A DNA stretch of 47,663 nucleotides from assembly GCA_018816865.1 (NCBI GenBank), contig JAHIUW010000026.1, positions 1 to 47,663 on the forward strand. Reading direction: 5' to 3'. A program made the translations under genes and the position numbers. Positions 1-7,655 of the stretch are shown one piece after another. The notes under the pieces are model-generated. The model saw only the letters and a program-made list of their open reading frames with translations, searched no databases and was not told where the DNA came from. How positions within the stretch are numbered: the stretch's first letter is position 1; the number at the start of each line of letters is the position of its first letter. This DNA is from Pseudomonadota bacterium (GTDB lineage Bacteria; Desulfobacterota; Desulfovibrionia; Desulfovibrionales; Desulfovibrionaceae).

Positions 1-672
1 GCCGAGGGCGACACCATCTCGGGCATCGAGAGCGTCTACGCCACCAACTTCGATGACACCCTCATCGGCACCGACGACAACAACCGTTTCTATGCTTACG
101 AAGGCGACAACACAGTGTCGGCGGGAGCGGGCAATGACTACATTACCGCCGGGGGCGGGCAGGATGTGTTGCAGGGCGGGGACGGCAACGACACCATCTA
201 TGCCGAAGGCGGAGACGACACACTGATCGGCGGCACGGGCAACGATTATCTGCGCGGCGGAGCAGGGGCGGACCGCATCGACGGTGGCGACGGGATCGAC
301 AGCGCCTACTATCAGACCTCCGAGGCCGGAATCTCGGTCAATCTGCAAACCAATGTGGTCTCCGGGGGCGACGCTGAGGGTGACACTATCTCGGGCATCG
401 AACGCGTCTATGCCACCAATTATAATGACATCCTGCTGGGAGACGACGGGGCTAACTATTTCACTGCCTATGCCGGTGACGACAGCCTGGTGGGCGGACT
501 GGGTAACGATTCCCTGTATGGTGGCGATGGCGATGACACCCTGCTGGGTGGCGACGGCAACGATTACCTGTATGGCGGGGCCGGGGCGGATTTCCTGTCC
601 GGCGGCCAGGGCTATGACACCATTGCCTATAACAGCGCCACCGCGGGCATCCGCGTCGATCTCACGGCCTAG
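1..672 (+). pseudogene. RTX calcium-binding protein, middle part, cut by in-frame TAG
   Basis: The frame is open from the first base of the window, so the true start lies upstream. The translation is a chain of glycine/aspartate nonapeptides of the GGxGxDxxx type (for example GGGDGNDTIYAEGGDD) that fold into calcium-binding beta rolls in type I secreted proteins. These alternate with spacer modules ending in AEGDTISGIESVYATN. The frame stops at TAG 670-672 and continues in the same frame as the same kind of repeat to 2454. In five sibling modules the stretch reads, for example, NLVTQTVSGGEAEGD; here it reads DLTA-stop-TISGPGAEGD, so the stop falls where a sibling has Gln, and CAG to TAG is a single change. 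I infer one long gene broken by a nonsense mutation, or an assembly error. The truncated product would lack the C-terminal secretion region. Confidence 0.65.
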
Positions 673-2145
673 ACGATCTCGGGGCCGGGGGCCGAGGGCG
701 ACACCATCTCGGGCATCGAGAGCGTCTATGCCACCAACTATGACGATACCCTCATCGGCACGGACGACAACAATCGTTTCTACGTCTACGAGGGCGACAA
801 CACCGTGCAGGCCGGGGGCGGGAATGACTATGTCAGCGCCGGGGCCGGGCAGGACTCGCTGGTGGGTGGCGAGGGCAACGATTCCCTCTATGCCGGCGGT
901 GGCGACGACACCCTCAGCGGCGGTAGCGGCAACGACCAGCTGCGCGGTGGAGCCGGGGCCGATATCATCGAGGGCGGCGAGGGCACGGATTATCTCTATT
1001 ACAATACCTCCAGCGCTGGCGTATCCGTGAACCTGACGACCAATGCGGTCTCGGGCGGTGACGCCGAAGGGGATATCATCAGCGGGTTCGAGTGCGTCTA
1101 CGGCTCCAACTACGACGATCAGCTGGTGGGCACAGACGGCAACAACACTCTTTATGGATATGAAGGCAACGATGTCCTGATTGGTGGTGCGGGCAACGAC
1201 TATCTGTATGGCGGTGCCGGGGCCGACCGCATCGACGGCGGCGAGGGCACGGACACCGCTACATACTTGACTTCTACGGCAGGCATCATCGCAAATCTTG
1301 TCACCCAGACCGTCTCTGGTGGCGAGGCCGAAGGTGACACCATCATCGGCATCGAGCGTCTCTACGCCACCAATCATGACGACATCCTGCTGGGAGACGA
1401 CGGGGCCAACTATTTCTATGCCTATGCCGGTGACGACAGCCTTGTGGGCGGAGCAGGCAATGACTCCATGTACGCTGGCGACGGCGACGACACCCTGCGC
1501 GGTGGGGAAGGCAATGATTACATGCGCGGCGGTGCGGGCATGGACGTCATCGACGGCGGCGATGGGACGGATTTCATCTATTACAACACATCCGATGCTG
1601 CGGTCGTTGTGAATCTGACGACTCAGACGGTGTCCGGGGGCCATGCCGAAGGCGACGCCATTAGCAGTATCGAGAGTGTACAGGGTTCGAACTACGATGA
1701 CATTCTGACGGGCACGGATCAATACAATGCTTTGTACGGCGGGGCGGGGGATGACGTGCTCACGGCAGGCGGAGGCAACGATGCCCTGCGGGGCGATGCC
1801 GGGGCCGACTACCTTGACGGTGGAGACGGTTGGGACATGGCTTACTTCCAGACCTCGGCCTCGGGCGTGAACATCAATCTTGAAGCCGGAACCGCCTCGG
1901 GCGGGGATGCTGAGGGCGACACCCTGATCAGTATCGAGCATCTGTACGGTTCCTACCATGCCGACAACCTCATCGGGGAAGGCGGGGCCAACACCATCTA
2001 CGGCATGGCGGGCGATGACCATATCGAGGGATTGGGCGGCAACGACTACTTGCTGGGCTACGAAGGCAACGATGTGCTGCTCGGCGGGGACGGCAACGAC
2101 GTTTTGCGCGGTGGACTGGGAGCGGATGTGCTGACCGGTGGCGCC
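1..2145 (+). repeat. Long tandem RTX modules at DNA level
   Basis: Near-identical DNA recurs at several offsets. Bases 1-50 match 691-740 with only two differences (period 690), and the 25 bases beginning at 427 recur at 1381 (period 954). Each module has a ~50-residue non-glycine spacer followed by several GGxGxDxxx nonapeptides. Such identity favours recombination between modules and can cause assembly collapse, so module number and the stop at 670 should be treated with care. Confidence 0.8.
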
Positions 2146-2454
2146 GGGGCCGACCAGTTCCGATATTACGGTATCGATTACGGTGGGGACACCATTACGG
2201 ATTTCAGCCATGCGGACGATGTGTTGCGATTTGCCTCGTCGGTCTTCGATAATGGCTCGGGGTTCGCCACGGTCAGCAATTACGATGGCACCAATGGCGG
2301 GTTTGCACACACGGATGCCATGTTTGTTTACGACGACGTGAGCGGGCATCTTTTCTACGACGCCGATGGCGATGGCGGCGACGCCGTGCAGTTGGTGGAC
2401 ATCGCCGAGGTCCAGGGTGACGCCGTGGAGTCCGACGACATCGGCTTTGTCTGA
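805..2454 (+). CDS. RTX calcium-binding repeat protein, C-terminal part
   Basis: The frame is open from 673, directly after the TAG at 670-672; the first usable start codon is GTG 805, which has no ribosome-binding site, so independent translation is doubtful. It carries about five spacer-plus-RTX modules (GGAGNDYLYGGAGADRIDGG and similar). The last ~105 residues, after about 2142, lose the repeat and read as a typical C-terminal cap with acidic and aromatic residues (ADQFRYYG, ITDFSHADDVLRF) ending in DDIGFV. In type I secretion substrates this uncleaved end is the export signal; I see no secretion ABC/HlyD/TolC genes in the window. A terminator follows at 2488. Function (adhesin, S-layer, enzyme) cannot be told because the N-terminus is outside. 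Confidence 0.75.
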   Translation: MQAGGGNDYVSAGAGQDSLVGGEGNDSLYAGGGDDTLSGGSGNDQLRGGAGADIIEGGEGTDYLYYNTSSAGVSVNLTTNAVSGGDAEGDIISGFECVYGSNYDDQLVGTDGNNTLYGYEGNDVLIGGAGNDYLYGGAGADRIDGGEGTDTATYLTSTAGIIANLVTQTVSGGEAEGDTIIGIERLYATNHDDILLGDDGANYFYAYAGDDSLVGGAGNDSMYAGDGDDTLRGGEGNDYMRGGAGMDVIDGGDGTDFIYYNTSDAAVVVNLTTQTVSGGHAEGDAISSIESVQGSNYDDILTGTDQYNALYGGAGDDVLTAGGGNDALRGDAGADYLDGGDGWDMAYFQTSASGVNINLEAGTASGGDAEGDTLISIEHLYGSYHADNLIGEGGANTIYGMAGDDHIEGLGGNDYLLGYEGNDVLLGGDGNDVLRGGLGADVLTGGAGADQFRYYGIDYGGDTITDFSHADDVLRFASSVFDNGSGFATVSNYDGTNGGFAHTDAMFVYDDVSGHLFYDADGDGGDAVQLVDIAEVQGDAVESDDIGFV

Positions 2455-2487
2455 CCAGGCTTGCCCGGTCTCTTGTGTCATTATCTG

Positions 2488-2516
2488 GGAAGCGGTTCAT
2501 GCCGCTTCCTTTTTTT
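2488..2516 (+). terminator. Rho-independent terminator after RTX gene
   Basis: Perfect 8-bp stem GGAAGCGG (2488-2495) with CCGCTTCC (2502-2509), a 6-nt loop, followed by seven T (2510-2516). It begins 34 bp after the RTX stop codon. Confidence 0.9.
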
Positions 2517-2594
2517 CCGTCATCGGGATCTGGCAAGGGATGCCGCGGAAGGATGATATGGCCCCGGGGGGGAGAACAAAAGAGCATGGGCTTA

Positions 2595-2624
2595 TTGACA
2601 GCGAGAACGAACGAGAGCGAAATA
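2595..2624 (+). promoter_or_regulatory. Possible promoter for the LacI regulator operon
   Basis: A perfect -35 hexamer TTGACA lies at 2595-2600. The -10 is poor (CGAAAT or GAAATA 17-18 bp downstream). Two LacI-type operator-like sites lie downstream at 2663 and 2742, a sensible position for repression. Moderate to low confidence because of the weak -10. Confidence 0.3.
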
Positions 2625-2662
2625 GTGATGAATTTGGCACAGGTTCGACATTCATGCGCGGA

Positions 2663-2676
2663 TGGAATCGGTTACA
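2663..2676. promoter_or_regulatory. Operator-like site O1 for LacI family regulator
   Basis: TGGAATCGGTTACA matches the palindromic site at 2743-2756 at 12 of 14 positions and keeps the central CG typical of LacI/GalR operators. The two sites start exactly 80 bp apart, which would suit DNA looping by a regulator. Inference from sequence only. Confidence 0.45.
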
Positions 2677-2697
2677 ACAAGGTCAGGAGATAAAAGA

Positions 2698-2736
2698 ATG
2701 AGCATTAATTGTCTCCCCCTCTTTATTTTTTCCTAA
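2698..2736 (+). CDS. Possible 12-codon leader peptide
   Basis: ATG 2698 is preceded by a good ribosome-binding site, AGGAG at 2685-2689 with an 8-nt gap, and opens a frame MSINCLPLFIFS ending at TAA 2734-2736. It ends 24 nt before the regulator's ATG, which itself has no ribosome-binding site. It may couple translation into the regulator or be chance. Low confidence. Confidence 0.25.
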   Translation: MSINCLPLFIFS

Positions 2737-2741
2737 CTTCG

Positions 2742-2757
2742 ATGTAAACGGTTACAT
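2742..2757. promoter_or_regulatory. Operator O2, LacI-type palindrome next to the start codon
   Basis: ATGTAAACGGTTACAT is an inverted repeat (14 of 16 positions symmetric) with a central CG, the usual form of LacI/GalR family operators. It ends 3 bp before the ATG of the regulator at 2761, which points to autoregulation and leaves no space for a ribosome-binding site. Confidence 0.65.
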
Positions 2758-2760
2758 ATT

Positions 2761-3774
2761 ATGGCGACAATCAGAGACGTAGCAAAAATTGCAGGTGTAT
2801 CCGTGGCCAGTGTCTCGCGCTTCATCAACAGCCCGGAGAAGGTCCGGGCCGAGACGCGCGAACGCATTCGTTTGGCCATTCAGGAATGCAACTATCGTTT
2901 CAACTTCGTGGCCAAGGTGTTCTCCACACAACGGACACAGACCATCGGGCTGGTGATTCCCACCATCACCAATACCGTGTTTGCGGACTCCACGCGGGGA
3001 TTGCAGGACGAGGCCACCCGGCACGGCTATCAGGTGCTGATGGTCAACGCGGATTATGATTCCGCCGCCGAGAGCAGGCTGGTGCGGCATCTGCTGGAAC
3101 GGCAGGTGGATGGTTTGGTGCTCACGGTCTCGGACCCGCACGGACCCATCGCCAGAGAGCTTGCCGACGCGGGGACCCCGGCGGTGTTCCTGTTCAGCAC
3201 CCTGTCCGAGGGGCCGGTGTCCAGCGTGGGCATCGACAACGAGCGTGGCGGGTTTGATGCCACCACGCATCTGGCCGACCTGGGGCATGAGCGTATCGCC
3301 ATGCTGGCCGGGTCTTTCGCCACCTCGGATCGCAGTCGCCATCGCTACGACGGGTATTGTCGTTGTCTCTCCACTCGTGGTTTGACCTTGGACCCCCAAC
3401 TGGTGGTCCAGATTCCCTACGGTCTGGAGTATTGTCGCGAGGGTGTGCTACGCCTGATGCAGACCGCCAACCCACCCACCGCGATCTTTGCTTCCAACGA
3501 TTTGATGGCCATCGGGGCCATGGGTGAATTGCGGTCCCTGGGGTTGTCCGTGCCCCGCGACGTGTCCGTTGTGGGTTTTGACGACGTGCTGATGTCGTCC
3601 TACGTCGCCCCCCGGCTGACCACCATTCGCCAGCCCGTCTACGAGATGGGCCGGCGCGCCGTGCAGATGGTTTTGGATGCCCTGGGCCGGGGAGAGCAGA
3701 GCGTTCCCCGGCATGTGATTCTCAATCATGAGCTGGTTGTTAGAGAGTCCACCGCTTCCCTGCACCGGGCTTGA
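2761..3774 (+). CDS. LacI/GalR family transcriptional regulator
   Basis: 337 residues, full length for the family. Residues 2-25 (ATIRDVAKIAGVSVASVSRF) form the N-terminal helix-turn-helix, followed by the hinge helix and, from about residue 60 (TIGLVIPTITNTVFAD), a periplasmic-binding-protein-like effector domain with the usual NDLMAIGAMGELR and DVSVVGFDD stretches. The start is fixed by homology, yet there is no ribosome-binding site because a palindromic operator occupies 2742-2757. It lies 63 bp upstream of an ABC importer operon on the same strand, so it most likely controls that operon in response to the imported compound or a breakdown product. The effector is unknown. Confidence 0.92.
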   Translation: MATIRDVAKIAGVSVASVSRFINSPEKVRAETRERIRLAIQECNYRFNFVAKVFSTQRTQTIGLVIPTITNTVFADSTRGLQDEATRHGYQVLMVNADYDSAAESRLVRHLLERQVDGLVLTVSDPHGPIARELADAGTPAVFLFSTLSEGPVSSVGIDNERGGFDATTHLADLGHERIAMLAGSFATSDRSRHRYDGYCRCLSTRGLTLDPQLVVQIPYGLEYCREGVLRLMQTANPPTAIFASNDLMAIGAMGELRSLGLSVPRDVSVVGFDDVLMSSYVAPRLTTIRQPVYEMGRRAVQMVLDALGRGEQSVPRHVILNHELVVRESTASLHRA

Positions 3775-3837
3775 GTGGGGCCCGATGCGGGGGGAGGCTC
3801 TCTGTTGTTTCCAGACCCGCCACCTAAGGAGATTGAA

Positions 3838-4845
3838 ATGAAACGTGTTGCTCTGATCCTTGCCCTGGCCATGCTCGGCCTCTTCAGCACTGGGATGGCC
3901 AGTGCCTCGGAAGATGCCATCTGTTACAACTGTCCCCCGGAATGGGCCGACTGGGCCACCCAGTTGAAGACCATTGAGCAGGAGTTGGGCATCGTCCTGC
4001 CCCACGACAACAAGAATTCCGGGCAGACCCTGTCCCAGCTGATCGCCGAGAAGGACAACCCCGTGGCCGATGTGGCCTACTACGGCGTGTCCTTTGGCAT
4101 CAAGGCCAAAGAAGCAGGCGTGGTCGCCCCCTACAAACCCGCGCATTGGGACGAAATCCCCGCCGGGCTGAAAGATGCCGAGGGCTACTGGTTCACCATC
4201 CATTCCGGAACCATCGGCTTTTTTGTGAACAAGGATGCCCTGGAGGGCAACCCGGTGCCCCGTTCCTGGAATGACCTGCTCGACCCGCGCTACAAGGGCA
4301 TGGTCGGCTATCTCGATCCCACATCCGCCTTTGTGGGCTATGCCTCCGCCACTGCGGTGAACCTGGCCATGGGCGGCAGCCTGGACGACTTCGGTCCGGC
4401 CATCGAGTTCATGAAGAAGCTGCAAAAGAACGAGCCCATCGTGCCCAAGCAGACCTCTTATGCCCGCGTGCTTTCCGGTGAGATCCCGATCCTGTTCGAC
4501 TATGACTTCAATGCCTACCGGGCCAAGTACAAGGACCAGGCCAACGTCGAGTTCGTCATCCCGGCCGAAGGCACCATCATCGTGCCCTACGTCATGAGTC
4601 TGGTGAAGAACGACACGCGTCCGGAACTTGCCAAGAAGATCCTGGACTTCGTCATGAGCGACAAGGGCCAGGCCGTGTGGGCCAATGCCTACCTGAAGCC
4701 CGTGCGCGCCTCGGCCATGAGCAAGGACGTGGCTGCCAAGTTCCTGCCTGAGTCCGACTATGCCCGCGCTCAGCCCATCGATTACGCCAAGATGGCCTTG
4801 GTACAGGACAACTTCCGTGATCGCTATCGCGCCGAGGTGCGTTAG
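3838..4845 (+). CDS. ABC importer periplasmic substrate-binding protein
   Basis: 335 residues. ATG 3838 has the ribosome-binding site AAGGAG just upstream; the frame extends further 5' but that part lacks a signal. Residues 1-23 form a Sec signal peptide (MKRVALILALAMLGLFSTGMASA). The mature protein is a family 1 extracellular binding protein of the iron/thiamine/phosphonate type; two cysteines (29 and 32, CYNC) near the mature N-terminus could form a disulfide. Family members bind Fe3+, thiamine, 2-aminoethylphosphonate or sugar phosphates (AfuA). The phosphoesterase at the end of this operon favours a phosphorylated ligand, which is inference. A strong hairpin follows the stop codon. Confidence 0.88.
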   Translation: MKRVALILALAMLGLFSTGMASASEDAICYNCPPEWADWATQLKTIEQELGIVLPHDNKNSGQTLSQLIAEKDNPVADVAYYGVSFGIKAKEAGVVAPYKPAHWDEIPAGLKDAEGYWFTIHSGTIGFFVNKDALEGNPVPRSWNDLLDPRYKGMVGYLDPTSAFVGYASATAVNLAMGGSLDDFGPAIEFMKKLQKNEPIVPKQTSYARVLSGEIPILFDYDFNAYRAKYKDQANVEFVIPAEGTIIVPYVMSLVKNDTRPELAKKILDFVMSDKGQAVWANAYLKPVRASAMSKDVAAKFLPESDYARAQPIDYAKMALVQDNFRDRYRAEVR

Positions 4846-4865
4846 CCCCTCCCAATCCTCCATGT

Positions 4866-4889
4866 GGAGCGGGGTTTCGACCCCGCTCC
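4866..4889 (+). other. Intercistronic hairpin with TTCG loop
   Basis: Perfect 10-bp stem GGAGCGGGGT (4866-4875) with ACCCCGCTCC (4880-4889), closed by a TTCG tetraloop. No T-run follows, so it is not an intrinsic terminator. It sits between the binding-protein stop and the permease start, the position where such hairpins protect the upstream mRNA from 3' exonucleases and raise the binding protein over the membrane subunits. Confidence 0.8.
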
Positions 4890-4905
4890 TGCAAAGGAAT
4901 CCAAG

Positions 4906-5727
4906 ATGTCACTCAAGATTCGCAAACAAGCCACACTCATGGCTGTGCCCCTAGGGGCCGTGCTCGTGGCGTTTTTTTTGCTGCCCATGACCCGGCTGGT
5001 GCTTGAAACGGGGAAAGGCGGCGGGCTGGGGCTGTATGTCGAGGCCCTGACCAACCCGCAGTATCTGCGCAGCCTGGGCTACACCTTGGGCGTGTCCGTG
5101 GGGGTCACGGCTGTGGCCCTGGCTCTGTCCGGAGTTGTCGGCGTGTTTCTGGCGCGCAACGAGTTCCCCGGCAGGCGGTTGCTGGTGGCCATGTTGACCT
5201 TCCCCTTGGCTTTCCCCGGCGTTGTGGTGGGCTTTATGGTCATCCTTTGGGCCGGACGCCAGGGGCTGCTGGGCCAGCTGACCAAGGCTATGAGCGGCGA
5301 CAAGGTCGTGCTGGCCTATTCCATGTCCGGCCTGTTCCTGGGCTATCTCTATTTTTCCATTCCGCGTGTGATGGTCACCATCATGGCCGCTGCCGAGAAG
5401 ATTGACCGCGAGTTGGAGGAAGCAGCCAGGTCGCTGGGGGCCTCGCCCTGGCGGGTGGTGTTCGATGTGATCATCCCCTCCCTGGTCCCGGCCTTCATCT
5501 CCTCCGGGGCCATCTGCTTTGCCACGTCCATGGGAGCCTTCGGGACGGCCTTTACCCTGGCCACGGACATCGATGTCTTGCCCATCACCATTTACACGGA
5601 GTTCACCTTGTCGGCCAATATCGCCATGGCTTCGTGCCTGTCCGTGATCCTGGGTGTGATTACCTGGGCCGCCCTGTTCAGTGCACGCATCATCGCACGT
5701 GAGGAAAGCATCGGAGCGGCAGGATGA
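4906..5727 (+). CDS. ABC importer permease subunit
   Basis: 273 residues from ATG 4906, preceded by AAAGGA; an in-frame upstream extension runs through the hairpin and is unlikely to be translated. About six hydrophobic segments and the conserved cytoplasmic EAA loop (LEEAARSLGASPWRVVFDVI) identify a binding-protein-dependent transport permease (CysTW/PotB/PhnU type). Its stop overlaps the next start as ATGA at 5724-5727, so translation of the two permeases is coupled. It should form a heterodimer with the permease half of the next protein. Confidence 0.9.
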   Translation: MSLKIRKQATLMAVPLGAVLVAFFLLPMTRLVLETGKGGGLGLYVEALTNPQYLRSLGYTLGVSVGVTAVALALSGVVGVFLARNEFPGRRLLVAMLTFPLAFPGVVVGFMVILWAGRQGLLGQLTKAMSGDKVVLAYSMSGLFLGYLYFSIPRVMVTIMAAAEKIDRELEEAARSLGASPWRVVFDVIIPSLVPAFISSGAICFATSMGAFGTAFTLATDIDVLPITIYTEFTLSANIAMASCLSVILGVITWAALFSARIIAREESIGAAG

Positions 5728-7655
5728 AGAAGCATGGAGCGTTATTCGGCGTACAGCTGGGCCTGACCCTGATCTGTTGCGCCTTTCTTATCGTGCCGGT
5801 CTGTCAGTCCGTGTTGGCCGGAGTGACGGTCAATGCCTTTCAGGGCGTCTCCAGCGGCCTGACCCTGCGTTGGGTGGGCGAAGTCTGGCGGCTGTATAGC
5901 GACACCATCTTTCGCAGCCTGTACATCGGCCTGGCCTGCCTGGCCGTGTGTCTGGTGGTCGGGGTGCCCGCCGCCTATTTCATGGTGCGCATGAAAAGCC
6001 GTTGGACCAAGCTGCTGGAAGAGCTGCTGGTGCTGCCGCTGGCCATCCCCGGTCTGGCTATCGCCCTGGGGTTGCTGCTCAGCTATGGCAGTTTCAGGGA
6101 TTTCCGCATGAGCTGGGGCTTTATCCTGGTGGGGCACGTGGTGTTCTGCCTGCCGTTCATGGTTCGATCCGTGGCCGCCGTGATGGCCATGATCGACCTG
6201 GATGCCTTGGAGGAAGGTGCGGCCAGCTTGGGTGCCGGCTTCGGGCGGCGGTTCATGAACGTGATTGTGCCCAACTGCATGCCGGGCATCGTGTCCGGGG
6301 CGCTGATGGTTTTCACCCTGTCCATCGGTGAGTTCAACCTGACCTGGATGCTGCATACCCCGCTGACCAAGACCCTGCCCGTGGGCCTGGCCGACAGCTA
6401 CGCATCCATGCGCCTGGAGATTGGCTCGGCGTATACGTTGTACTTTTTTGTTCTGATCATTCCACTCCTGACGGCCATGCAATGGGTAGGCTCCAGGAGT
6501 GTTGCCAAGGTCGCGACCGCTGATTTGGCGCTGTCCGACCTGATGGAGGTACCACCCATGATCACTGCCGACATTCAGCGGGAAAGCCGGGGCGTGCCCG
6601 TGGTCCTGCAGTCCTGTGGCAAGACGTTTCCTGACGGGACATTGGCCCTGAAGCCTTTTGACATGACCATCACCGCAGGTCAGACCGTGGTCCTGTTGGG
6701 ACCCTCGGGCTGCGGCAAGACCACGACCTTGCGCATCATCGCCGGGCTGGAATCTCCGGATGCGGGCGGGCGCGTCCTGTTCGGAGACGACGACGTGACC
6801 GATGTGCCCATTGAAAAACGCAACGTGGGCATGGTCTTCCAGAGCTACGCCCTGTTTCCGAATCTGACCGTGTCCCGCAATATCGAGTATGGCCTGCGTG
6901 TGCGTGGCGACGACGTGTCCAAACGCGGTGCCCGCGTCAAGGAGATGCTGGCCATGATGCAGATCGAGCATCTGGCCGACCGCAAGGTGGACCAACTGTC
7001 CGGCGGTCAACGCCAGCGTGTGGCCCTGGCCCGTGCCATTGCCGTGCGCCCTCGGGTGTTGTTGCTGGACGAGCCCCTGACGGCCCTGGACGCCAAGCTG
7101 CGTGATTCCCTGCGCGGCGAGATCGATCTGCTGCTCAAGCGCCTGGGGATCACGACGGTCTATGTGACCCATGATCAGGGCGAGGCCATGGCCCTGGGCG
7201 ATGTCGTCGTGGTCATGGACCATGGCGAGGTGGTCCAGGCCGGTTCGCCTCGCGACATCTATTTCAACCCTGCCAATCGCTTCGTGGCGGACTTCATCGG
7301 CACGGTGAACACCCTGATCTGTCCCGTGCTTGCGGATCGGCTGCAGTTCCCTGGTGGGCGCGAATTGGCCTTGTCGGCCCTGGAAGGCGTCTGCGGCACA
7401 GGGCGCTCGGAGGTGGAACTGTTCTTCAGACCCGAGGCCATCAGCATCGTCAGCCAGGAGGCGGCGTTGTTGACCGGTGCAGTGATATCGGCCAGTTTCC
7501 TGGGGCAGAAGACCCGGCTCAGGGTGCTTCTGGAAGGGGGCGCACGCTGCATCCTGGACGCTCCGGGTGACCAGGCGTTCAGCATTGGTGATTCTGTGTC
7601 GTTCAATGTTGCGCCCGAAGGACTGCGCTCTCTGGGAGGTGGCAGGGCATGCTGA
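5724..7655 (+). CDS. Fused ABC importer permease and ATPase
   Basis: 643 residues. Residues ~1-265 are a second permease with an EAA loop (LEEGAASLGAGFGRRFMNVI). Residues ~279-643 are a full ABC ATPase: Walker A GPSGCGKT (326-333), Q-loop Q373, signature LSGGQRQR (425-432), Walker B LLLDEP (446-451), H-loop H483, then a TOBE-like C-terminal domain. The two are normally separate proteins. At the junction a ribosome-binding site GGAGG (6545-6549) lies 8 nt before an in-frame ATG at 6558 (Met279), exactly where a free ATPase would begin. Importers need two ATPase domains per complex; with two different permeases only one is fused, so internal initiation at 6558 could supply the second. The stop overlaps the next gene (ATGCTGA). 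Confidence 0.92.
   Translation: MKKHGALFGVQLGLTLICCAFLIVPVCQSVLAGVTVNAFQGVSSGLTLRWVGEVWRLYSDTIFRSLYIGLACLAVCLVVGVPAAYFMVRMKSRWTKLLEELLVLPLAIPGLAIALGLLLSYGSFRDFRMSWGFILVGHVVFCLPFMVRSVAAVMAMIDLDALEEGAASLGAGFGRRFMNVIVPNCMPGIVSGALMVFTLSIGEFNLTWMLHTPLTKTLPVGLADSYASMRLEIGSAYTLYFFVLIIPLLTAMQWVGSRSVAKVATADLALSDLMEVPPMITADIQRESRGVPVVLQSCGKTFPDGTLALKPFDMTITAGQTVVLLGPSGCGKTTTLRIIAGLESPDAGGRVLFGDDDVTDVPIEKRNVGMVFQSYALFPNLTVSRNIEYGLRVRGDDVSKRGARVKEMLAMMQIEHLADRKVDQLSGGQRQRVALARAIAVRPRVLLLDEPLTALDAKLRDSLRGEIDLLLKRLGITTVYVTHDQGEAMALGDVVVVMDHGEVVQAGSPRDIYFNPANRFVADFIGTVNTLICPVLADRLQFPGGRELALSALEGVCGTGRSEVELFFRPEAISIVSQEAALLTGAVISASFLGQKTRLRVLLEGGARCILDAPGDQAFSIGDSVSFNVAPEGLRSLGGGRAC
6545..6560 (+). promoter_or_regulatory. 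Internal ribosome-binding site and ATG at fusion junction
   Basis: GGAGG at 6545-6549 and ATG at 6558-6560, in frame with the fusion protein. It is either a relic of two ancestral genes or a working internal start that makes a free ~365-residue ATPase. Confidence 0.5.

Noticed and set aside
3775-3837. Extended N-terminus for the binding protein
   Set aside because: The extension has no start signal and would bury the Sec signal peptide; ATG 3838 has AAGGAG in the right place.
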